64,000 nt of DNA, from contig CAWBXO010000001.1 in assembly GCA_963792785.1 (NCBI GenBank), positions 620,001 to 684,000 of the forward strand. The letters run 5' to 3'. The first letter of the stretch is position 1; the number at the start of each line of letters is the position of its first letter. Of the stretch, positions 57,510 through 64,000 are shown piece by piece. This DNA comes from CAWIMX01 sp963792785 (GTDB lineage Bacteria; Acidobacteriota; Vicinamibacteria; Vicinamibacterales; CAVVIG01). Made by a program: the position numbers and the translations under genes. The notes under the pieces are model-generated. The model made no database searches. It saw only the letters and a program-made list of their open reading frames with translations, and was not told the DNA's origin.

Positions 57510-57655
57510 CAACCACCGCCTGGATCATGCTCGGAGTCACGTGGGCGATCATCATCTTCTTCACGGGGCGCTTCTTCTGGAAGGTGCTCAAGACGCCGAT
57601 CCGCCCCGAGCGGGAGGCGCAGCTACGCGATGGGATCCTTGAAAAGGATGCCTAG
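57506..57655 (+). CDS. MetS-like small subunit of the SNF transporter
   Basis: A 49-residue single-span membrane protein starting at GTG 57506, overlapping the transporter stop. Its helix (AWIMLGVTWAIIIFFTGRFF) is followed by a basic/acidic tail (WKVLKTPIRPEREAQLRDGI). Size, position and sequence style match the MetS small subunits that accompany MetP-type SNF transporters. Confidence 0.75.
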   Translation: MTTTAWIMLGVTWAIIIFFTGRFFWKVLKTPIRPEREAQLRDGILEKDA

Positions 57656-57664
57656 GAGCACACA

Positions 57665-57830
57665 GCGGTTCTGGGGTTCCAATGGTTCTGAGGGTTCTGG
57701 AGGTCGGGTTCTGGGTTCTGAAGGTTCAGGGGTTCGGGTTCGCTGGCCGTGAACCAGAACCGCCGAACCACCAGAACCCAGAACCCGACCCTCAGAACCT
57801 CCAGAACCCCCAGAACCTCAAGAACCGCGG
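57665..57830. terminator. Long inverted short-period repeat between convergent genes
   Basis: Left arm 57665-57745 is built of GGTTCTGGGG/GGTTCTGAGG units and right arm 57751-57830 of the complements. A perfect 19-bp core (GGTCGGGTTCTGGGTTCTG, 57702-57720 with 57772-57790) is embedded. The element fills the gap between the stops of the small subunit (57653) and thiE (57835) and may terminate both transcripts. Confidence 0.8.
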
Positions 57831-57834
57831 AGAT

Positions 57835-58494
57835 CTATTCAAGCGCCTTGAGGAATGCAGCAACGCGCCCGGTCGGGTCGTTGCCGTTCAGGAGGTCCCC
57901 GATCACCGCGACCGACGCCGCGCCGGCGTCGACCACCTCCCTCGCCCGCTCGAGCGTGATGCCGCCGATCGCGACGAGCGGCACGCCGGCCCGCCGCGTC
58001 AGCGCCGCGGCCGCGCGCACGCCCTCGAGGCCAATCGCCTCGTATCCCGTCGCTTTCGTCCTCGTCGCGAACACAGGCCCAACCGCGACATAGGTCACCG
58101 GGGTCGCGCCGGACACCGGCTCGGCCAGCGCGCGCGCGATCTGATCTGCCGAGTGCGTCGACACGCCGACGATGGCCTCGGGCCCGACGAGGGCCCGCGC
58201 GTCCGCCGGCGACAGGTCCGTCTGGCCGACGTGCACGCCGGACGCGCCCGCCAGCCGCGCGATGTCGGCGCGGTCGTTCACGACCAGGACGGCTCCGGCC
58301 GCGCGCGCCTTCTCCGCCACGGCCAGGGCCACGCCCAGGAACGGGCGGCCGGCCAGCCCCTTCGCCCGCAACTGCAGGAACCGGGCGCCGCCCGCGAGAA
58401 AGGCATCCGCGAGATCGGGCACGCGCCATCCCGCCGCGGTGGCGGCATCGGCGTCGAGGATGGCGTTCAGCGGTTGGAGGGGGATCGTGGTCAG
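57835..58494 (-). CDS. thiE: Thiamine phosphate synthase (ThiE/TenI family)
   Basis: Couples HMP-PP and thiazole phosphate to make thiamine phosphate. FLQLRAKGLAGRPFLG, VVNDRADIARLAGASGVHVG (QTDL), GVSTHSADQIARAL, YVAVGPVFATRTKATGYEAI and LVAIGGITLERAREV give all family motifs. No ATG/GTG/TTG fits; the likely start is CTG 58494 overlapping the accC TGA (CTGA). No other thiamine gene is near. Confidence 0.85.
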   Translation of the reverse strand: MTTIPLQPLNAILDADAATAAGWRVPDLADAFLAGGARFLQLRAKGLAGRPFLGVALAVAEKARAAGAVLVVNDRADIARLAGASGVHVGQTDLSPADARALVGPEAIVGVSTHSADQIARALAEPVSGATPVTYVAVGPVFATRTKATGYEAIGLEGVRAAAALTRRAGVPLVAIGGITLERAREVVDAGAASVAVIGDLLNGNDPTGRVAAFLKALE

Positions 58495-59864
58495 GCCGTC
58501 TCGGCCAGGCGGCCGCCGGGCCGCGGCTGGGCGAGGAGCCGCTCCATGAACGACGTGCTCAAGCGGCCCGCGAGGAAGTCGGGGTCGTTCATGATGCGGA
58601 GGTGGAGCGGGATCGTCGTCTTGATGCCTTCGACGACGGTCATCTCGAGCGTGCGGCGCATGCGGGCGATTGCCTCCTGGCGGTCGCGCCCGTGGACGAT
58701 GATCTTGGCGATCATCGAATCGTAGTACGGCGTGACGGTGCACTCGCTGTGTGCGAAGGTGTCCACGCGCACGCCGGGACCGCCCGGCACGCTGAATGCG
58801 TGGATCACGCCCGGCGAGGGGACGAACGTCTCCGGATCCTCGGCGTTCACGCGGCACTCGATCGAGTGGCCCGTGAACGTCACCTCGCTCTGCTTGAGCG
58901 AGAGGCGCTCGCCGGCCGCGATGCGGATCTGCTCCTTCACGATGTCGATGCCGGTCACGAACTCGGTGACGGGGTGCTCCACCTGGAGGCGCGTGTTGGC
59001 CTCCATGAAGTAGAACCGCCCGTCCCGGTCCATCAGGAACTCGAACGTGCCGGCGTTGGTGTACTGCACGGCCCTGGCGGCGTCGACGACGATCGCGCCC
59101 ATCTTGCGGCGCAGCTTCTCGCTCAGCGCCGGCGAGGGCGACTCCTCGATCAGCTTCTGGTGGCGGCGCTGGATCGAGCACTCGCGCTCGCCCAGGTGAA
59201 TCACCGAGCCGCGCTGGTCGCCCATCACCTGAAACTCGATGTGGCGCGGCGACTCGACGTACTTCTCGATGTACACGTCGGGGACGCCGAAGGCCGCCTC
59301 GGCCTCCCGCTGCGCCGTCTTCACGGCGTGGGACAGCTCGCCCGGCGCGCGGACCACGCGCATGCCGCGCCCGCCGCCGCCGGCCGTCGCCTTCACGATC
59401 ACCGGGTAGCCGATCTCCTTGGCCAGCTTGAGCGCCTTGTCCTCGCTCTCGAGGGGGCCGTCGCTGCCGGGCAGGATCGGCACGCCCGCCTTCTTCATCA
59501 CGCGGCGCGCGCGGGCCTTGTCACCCATCAGGCGGATCACCTGGGGATCGGGACCGATGAACTTGATGCGGCAGGCTTCGCAGACCTCGGCGAGATACGC
59601 GCTTTCCGAGAGGAAGCCGTAGCCCGGGTGGATCGCGTCGGCGCCGGTCACTTCGGCCGCCGTGATCACGGCCGGCACGTTCAGGTAGCTGTCGGCGCTC
59701 CGGGCCGGCCCGATGCAGACGTCCTCGTCGGCGAACCGGCCGTGCAGCGAGTGCTCGTCGGCCTCGGAGTAGACCGCGACCGTGCGGATGCCGAGCTCGC
59801 GGCACGCATAGATCACCCGCAGCGCCACTTCCCCGCGGTTCGCGATCAGGATCTTCTTGAACAT
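58491..59864 (-). CDS. accC: Acetyl-CoA carboxylase biotin carboxylase subunit
   Basis: ATP-dependent carboxylation of biotin on AccB, the first step of fatty-acid synthesis. It is intact at 457 residues. FKKILIANRGEVALRVIYAC opens it. IHPGYGFLSESAYLAEVCE, VKATAGGGGRGMRVV (ATP-grasp glycine loop), ECSIQRRHQKLIEESPSPAL and FMEANTRLQVEHPVTEFVTG (active site) follow. It is downstream of accB with a 158-nt gap of repeats. Confidence 0.97.
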   Translation of the reverse strand: MFKKILIANRGEVALRVIYACRELGIRTVAVYSEADEHSLHGRFADEDVCIGPARSADSYLNVPAVITAAEVTGADAIHPGYGFLSESAYLAEVCEACRIKFIGPDPQVIRLMGDKARARRVMKKAGVPILPGSDGPLESEDKALKLAKEIGYPVIVKATAGGGGRGMRVVRAPGELSHAVKTAQREAEAAFGVPDVYIEKYVESPRHIEFQVMGDQRGSVIHLGERECSIQRRHQKLIEESPSPALSEKLRRKMGAIVVDAARAVQYTNAGTFEFLMDRDGRFYFMEANTRLQVEHPVTEFVTGIDIVKEQIRIAAGERLSLKQSEVTFTGHSIECRVNAEDPETFVPSPGVIHAFSVPGGPGVRVDTFAHSECTVTPYYDSMIAKIIVHGRDRQEAIARMRRTLEMTVVEGIKTTIPLHLRIMNDPDFLAGRLSTSFMERLLAQPRPGGRLAETA

Positions 59865-59878
59865 TTATCTATGGCGGC

Positions 59879-60022
59879 GGGGCCCCACCCCCGCCGCGAA
59901 CTGACGCTGATGCCTCGCCTCGGCCTTCGCCGCCTCGGCTCGGCATGGCCGCGGGCGCTCGTGCTCTCTTCCACCCACCCGACCGACCCGACCGACCACC
60001 CGACCCACCTGACCGACCCGAC

Positions 60023-60027
<5 letters not shown>
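59879..60027 (-). repeat. Repeat-filled gap between accB and accC
   Basis: 59879-59892 is the 14-nt GGGGCCCCACCCCC shared with the ilvC upstream region. 59971-60027 is a CCGACC/CCCGACC tandem tract (coding strand GGTCGGGT), the same unit as after the octaheme cytochrome gene; the accB stop TAG (60023-60025) begins it. Confidence 0.75.
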
Positions 60028-60478
<451 letters not shown>

Positions 60479-60482
60479 AACG

Positions 60483-60518
60483 TTCCTCAGTTTCCCAGTT
60501 CCTCAGCTCCTCAGTTCG
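60483..60518 (-). repeat. Short tandem repeat over the pepP stop
   Basis: Plus-strand TTCCTCAG, TTTCCCAG, TTCCTCAG, CTCCTCAG, TTC (coding strand CTGAGGAA). It contains the pepP stop (60503-60505) and ends 5 nt from the accB start. Confidence 0.8.
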
Positions 60519-61645
60519 AGGAGCTCCGTGGGCACGTCGGTCAGCAGTTCGGCGCCCGCCTCGGTCACGAGCAGGTCGTCTTCGATCCGGACGCCGCCGA
60601 ATCCCGGGAGGTACGCCCCCGGCTCGATCGTGAAGACCATACCCGGCGCCACCGGCTGGCCGTCGGGCGTGCCCGAGCGACGTCGCGTCACCTTCGGGTC
60701 TTCATGAATGTCCAGGCCCAGCCCGTGGCCGGTGCCATGGCCGAACGCCTCACCGAGCCCGTGGCCCGCCAGGGTGTCCCGGGCCACCGCGTCGATGTCG
60801 ACCGGCAGGATGCCTGGCCGGACGGCCGCGATGGCGCGGTCGTGAGCCTCCAGCACCGCCGCGTAGACCTCGTGAGCCCGGCGGCCCGCTCGCCCCAGCA
60901 CGACGGTCCGGGTCAAGTCGACGCAGTATGAGTCGTAGACGCCGCCGAAGTCCAGCACGACGAGGTCGCCTTCGCTCAATATTCGCTCGCCCGGATGGGC
61001 ATGCGGCAGCGCCGCATTGGGCCCAGAGGCCACAATCGTATCGAACGCCGGCTTCTCGAAGCCGGCCTCCCGGAGCCGCCAATCGATGAGCGCGGCCACG
61101 TCCCGCTCGGCCTGCCCGACCCGGACCTCGCCCAGGATCAACCGCGCGACGGCCGAGAGCCGGCGGCCGCCTTCGCGCAGCGCCGCGATCTCGTAGGCGT
61201 CCTTCCGCACACGCGCGTCTTCGACGATGCCCTCGGTCGCGACCAGCGCCGGTGCATCGCTCCGGCCGGCGAGCCGGGCCTGCAGCCAGTGGTGCCGCGC
61301 GACGGTGAGGTGCGCGGCTTCGAACCCGACGCGCGCGCCCGGCATCGCCTCGAGCCGCTCCGCGAGCGAGCTCTCCAGAGCACCCGATGCGATCGTCACG
61401 TCGAGATCGGGACAGGCCGCCGGCGTCGCCTGGCCTTCCTCGACGGCCGTCGCGTAGCGGAAGTCGGTGACGAAGGCGCAGCGCTCCCGTGTGACGATCA
61501 CCATCGCCGAGCTGCCGGTGAAGTTCGTGAGGTAGCGGACGTTGGAGAGTCCCGTCACGACGAGCGCGTCGAGGGACCTCGCCCCGAGGGCCGTACGAAC
61601 ACAATCGTGCCGGGCCCTAAGGCTGGCTGTTGGCGCGTGCGACAT
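60503..61645 (-). CDS. pepP: Xaa-Pro aminopeptidase (M24 family)
   Basis: Dinuclear-metal aminopeptidase that removes residues before Pro. 380 residues, intact. The N-terminal creatinase-like domain has DALVVTGLSNVRYLTNFTGS. The pita-bread domain carries the metal ligands: VVLDFGGVYDSYCVDLTRTV (two Asp), FGHGTGHGLGLDIHEDP (His), MVFTIEPGAYLPG (Glu) and GGVRIEDDLLVT (Glu). ATG 61645 lies inside the end of the TPR gene (29-nt overlap). Confidence 0.94.
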   Translation of the reverse strand: MSHAPTASLRARHDCVRTALGARSLDALVVTGLSNVRYLTNFTGSSAMVIVTRERCAFVTDFRYATAVEEGQATPAACPDLDVTIASGALESSLAERLEAMPGARVGFEAAHLTVARHHWLQARLAGRSDAPALVATEGIVEDARVRKDAYEIAALREGGRRLSAVARLILGEVRVGQAERDVAALIDWRLREAGFEKPAFDTIVASGPNAALPHAHPGERILSEGDLVVLDFGGVYDSYCVDLTRTVVLGRAGRRAHEVYAAVLEAHDRAIAAVRPGILPVDIDAVARDTLAGHGLGEAFGHGTGHGLGLDIHEDPKVTRRRSGTPDGQPVAPGMVFTIEPGAYLPGFGGVRIEDDLLVTEAGAELLTDVPTELLELRS

Positions 61646-62372
61646 CGATGGCCGAGAGCCACGCTTCGAGGGCGCCGACGGTCCGCTGCTCGCGGGTCCC
61701 GCCAATCTCCTGCCCCTGCGCCGGCTCCTCAGCCGACAACTGTACCACCGGCGGCGGTTCCGGTACAAGCGCCGCCTCCGGCATCGAGATCACGGGCTCC
61801 GGGATCGCCGGCTCCGGGATCGCCGGGGGAGCGGGCGGCGGCGGAGGCGGCATGACGGCCGGCGCCGGCTTGCGCGCCGACGGGGGCGGGAGGTTCAGGC
61901 TGAACGCCGCGGCGGCCTGCTCGAGCGAGAGCCCGTCCACGGGATCGTTGGAGCGAATCTTCGGCTCGACCTCGCGCGCGAGATCGGTCACGGTCTCCTG
62001 CAGCTCGGGATCGTTCGGCGCCTGGGCGAGCGCCGCGCGGTACTGCGCCAGGGCCTGCGGCCGTTCGCCGCGGCGATGGTGGATCTCGGCCAGGCCGCGG
62101 ATCGCGGCGAGGTTGTCGGGCGCGCTCTTGAGCACGCGCCCGATTTCCGCTTCGGCGTCTTCGAGTTGATTGAGTTCGATGAGGGCGCGCCCGAGCGTGA
62201 CGCGCGCCGAGAGGTAGCCCGGATGGATGGCGAGGCCCGCCTTGCAGACCTCAACCGCCTGCTGCAGCTCCCCCGCCCGTCGGTATTCCTCGGCGAGCTG
62301 GGCGAAGGCGATCGACGCCGGGTCTTTCTCGACCCGGCGTCGAAGATCATCCAGCCGCGAGCTGGCGCTCAC
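61617..62372 (-). CDS. TPR protein with proline-rich C-terminus
   Basis: 251 residues. Three to four TPR units occupy residues ~10-130 (SIAFAQLAEEYRRAGELQQA; YLSARVTLGRALIELNQLED; NLAAIRGLAEIHHRRGERPQ). A Pro-rich segment follows (VMPPPPPPAPPAIPEP). There is no signal peptide. The start is GTG 62372, overlapping the upstream lipoprotein stop. The function is unknown; its place between a secretin/lipoprotein group and pepP-accBC is often seen beside pilus genes. Confidence 0.8.
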   Translation of the reverse strand: MSASSRLDDLRRRVEKDPASIAFAQLAEEYRRAGELQQAVEVCKAGLAIHPGYLSARVTLGRALIELNQLEDAEAEIGRVLKSAPDNLAAIRGLAEIHHRRGERPQALAQYRAALAQAPNDPELQETVTDLAREVEPKIRSNDPVDGLSLEQAAAAFSLNLPPPSARKPAPAVMPPPPPPAPPAIPEPAIPEPVISMPEAALVPEPPPVVQLSAEEPAQGQEIGGTREQRTVGALEAWLSAIDVARANSQP

Positions 62373-63138
62373 TGGACCGTGACGTCTTTGACGACAAAGG
62401 CCACCTGGCCGATCTCGTCCGTCACCGTCAGCTTCACGTGGTACGTGTGCGCGACGAGGAAGTCGTGGGTATTCTGCTCCCCGGTCTCCTTCGTCCCGTC
62501 ATCATAATCCCATGCATACGAGACGAGGGTGTGGCCAGCGCCAGCCATCGAAGGCGACGCGTCGAAAGTCACGAAGCTTGCCGGAGTGGGTGATGCCGGC
62601 GAAAAAGTGAAGGCCGGGATCGGCGTCCCTGGCGCCGGTGTCGGCGGGACGACCGGCACCAAGTTGATGGACACGAACTCGCTGTGAGTCGTACCGTAGT
62701 TCGTGCCGACCGGAGTGCCGTACACCCGAACAAGCGTAATCCGCCTACCGGAGTCGCAATAGCGGGCGTCGGGTGGCGCAGTGTAGTTGACCGAAGCCGA
62801 GCCGTCCGCCGCCGTCGTCACCACATCGGTCGACAGCGTCCCAGGCGTGCTCGTGACGCAAGTGACGCGATAGCGGAGATCGTCCGCAAACGGGACCGCG
62901 GTCACGCGAAACGATTCTCCGGACAGTGCCGAGCCGGAGGCCCCGATGGCCGTCAGGCGCACGACGGACGCGGACCATCCGTCTTGCGGGAGCTGCTCGG
63001 GCGACGCCTTCAGCCGAAACGCGATCGCGAATTCGGATGGCCCGCTCAGGGACGGCCCGGCCTGCCGACTGATCGTGCAGCCCGCTGCGAGCGGCGGCCA
63101 GCAGCGCGGCGCAGAGCAACACGTAGGCATCGAGTCAT
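62369..63138 (-). CDS. PKD-domain lipoprotein (frameshift in the signal peptide)
   Basis: About 255 residues. A lipobox LAAGC precedes TISRQAGPSLSGPSEFAIAF, but the first ~25 codons from ATG 63138 need one or two frame corrections near 63060-63130. An Ig-like region (VRLTAIGASGSALSGESFRV; SVNYTAPPD) is followed by a C-terminal PKD domain (PAFTFSPASPTPASFVTFDA; SYAWDYDDGTKETGEQNTHD; AHTYHVKLTVTD). It is probably an outer-membrane or surface protein, downstream of the secretin. Confidence 0.75.
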
Positions 63139-63146
63139 GGTGTTCC

Positions 63147-63781
63147 CTAGTCCCCAAAGTTGCCGAAGTCGATCTGCAGACCGCTGACAACGCTGATCTC
63201 GTTACCGGCCTGATCGTGGCCGTAGAACGTCACCTTCGTGATCTCGTGACGATGGACACGGCCGAATCACGAGCGCCAGGAGCGGCAGACTCCTAATTCG
63301 CCGTCGATGCCGCACGACCTCGAAGCCGACGGTGGCGCTTCCGCCGGCCGGTATGGTGCCGTGAGAGACGCCGTCCCACGCGAACGGCACGTCAACGCCG
63401 GGCGTGTTCTTTCCGTCGGCGCCTGGTGTACTCCACGTGAAACCTGGTGATGGTCACGTCGTTGTACGCCGACGGGGCGACGGGGCTCGTTGTGGTTCCT
63501 TGATTCTTCAGCGCGACGCGGAGCGTGACCGGCCCGTGTCGTTAAAGATGGTCGGGCACGGGTTCGCAGTCGAGCACGGCGCCGGCGTCGTATGTTCGTG
63601 ATGACGTCCGACAGCAGCATTCGAAGCTGAAGTTGCCCGGATCGCTGCCTGTTGCGCCCTCGAGCGAGTCAATCACGAGGTAGACCGGCGACCGGCCCTG
63701 CCGGACCAGGTTGCCGCACGACACGCTGGCGCCGACCAGCGCGGCGAGCGTGAGCACTTTGACGATTCGCATACGGGTCAT
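63147..63781 (-). CDS. Putative lipoprotein of unknown function (frameshifted)
   Basis: About 205 residues after repair. It begins MRIVKVLTLAALVGASVSCG, a lipoprotein signal with the Cys in SVSCGN. NLVRQGRSPVYLVIDSLEGA and SDPGNFSF follow, then AYNDVTITRFHVEYTRADGK, FAWDGVSHGTIPAGGSATVG, and a conserved-looking end VTFYGHDQAGNEISVVSGLQ with final IDFGNFGD. Breaks occur near 63600, 63560, 63480, 63420 and 63290-63240. It lies between the secretin and the PKD lipoprotein, 8 nt from the latter. Confidence 0.65.
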
Positions 63782-63797
63782 ATCTGCCTCGCCTGCC

Positions 63798-64000
63798 CTA
63801 CAGAATCCGCGGCGTGATGAAGATCAGCAGCTCGCGGCTCTCATCCGTCGTCGATTCCCGCTTGAACAGCCACCCGAAGAGCGGAATGCTGCTGAGCCCC
63901 GGCGTCTTGTCCTTCGATGTCGATTCCTGGCTCGTGAAGATGCCGCCGATCACCGTGGTCATCCCATCCATCACGAGCACCGTCGTGCCCGCGCGCTGCG
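63798..64000 (-). CDS. Secretin (PilQ/GspD) C-terminus, partial
   Basis: The last 66 codons of an outer-membrane secretin; the rest lies beyond position 64000. RAGTTVLVMDGMTTVIGGIF, TSQESTSKDKTPGLSSIPLF and GWLFKRESTTDESRELLIFI with TPRIL at the end are the conserved beta-barrel lip and C-terminal strand of type IV pilus (PilQ) and type II (GspD) secretins. The context (lipoproteins, TPR, pepP) slightly favours PilQ. Confidence 0.85.
   Translation of the reverse strand, partial: QRAGTTVLVMDGMTTVIGGIFTSQESTSKDKTPGLSSIPLFGWLFKRESTTDESRELLIFITPRIL

Overview
The window is a GC-rich (roughly two-thirds G+C) bacterial chromosome segment with almost no spare DNA. It encodes Kdo (LPS) synthesis, LapB, a secretin and a Rieske/cytochrome b complex, so the cell is a respiring, diderm (Gram-negative) bacterium. 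Gene content and order (era-recO-glyQS-ppdK, kdsB-pyrG-kdsA-kdsD-kdsC-lapB, secretin...pepP-accB-accC, ferredoxin-type 2-oxoacid oxidoreductase beside sucCD) and the style of the intergenic repeats fit Acidobacteriota, possibly Vicinamibacteria. That is an inference; no rRNA or tRNA gene is visible to confirm it.

Layout. 1-12.2 kb (minus strand): a translation/RNA block hisS-aspS-phoH-ybeY-CBS protein-era-recO-glyQ-glyS-ppdK, with a gamma-carbonic anhydrase upstream. 12.3-18.7 kb (minus): a respiratory operon of HEAT-repeat membrane protein, Rieske protein, two split cytochrome b subunits and a giant cytochrome c with eight CxxCH motifs. 18.9-25.2 kb (minus): pheA-ilvD-ilvB-ilvN-ilvC behind a promoter, a valine-rich leader peptide and a four-strand attenuator. 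25.3-31.7 kb (minus): dcd, a DUF2905 protein, ndk, korA/korB and sucC/sucD. 31.8-35.2 kb (plus): sdhC-sdhA-sdhB. 35.6-38.5 kb (minus): cupin protein, mdh, icd. 38.7-40.7 kb (plus): cytochrome c, serA. 40.9-42.2 kb (minus): lipid-kinase-like protein and a small anchored protein. 42.3-48.3 kb (plus): Kdo cluster, pyrG, lapB. 48.4-55.8 kb (minus): ABC-F protein, ThDP enzyme, aldehyde dehydrogenase, coaE, folD, TrkA-type channel. 55.9-57.7 kb (plus): sodium-coupled transporter with its small subunit. 57.8-64.0 kb (minus): secretin, two lipoproteins, TPR protein, pepP, accB, accC, thiE.

The genes form coherent modules. mdh, icd, korAB, sucCD and sdhCAB cover most of the TCA cycle with a ferredoxin-linked 2-oxoglutarate step. 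sdh and the bc-type complex feed electrons into respiration. The Kdo genes and LapB serve LPS supply.

Two non-coding signals stand out. First, a complete transcription attenuator (25000-25208) precedes pheA-ilvDBNC; its leader peptide has 8 Val in 29 residues. Second, many genes carry a short-period degenerate repeat or long dyad that starts at, or overlaps, their stop codon. Unit lengths are mostly 7, 8, 16 or 23 nt, and some unit families recur at distant loci.

A technical caution: many conserved housekeeping genes are broken by single-base frameshifts, almost all insertions of one base (mostly G or C). They are concentrated at 9.4-16 kb and 18.9-37 kb, while other stretches are nearly clean. 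This looks like uncorrected sequencing error. Affected genes are reported over their full inferred span.
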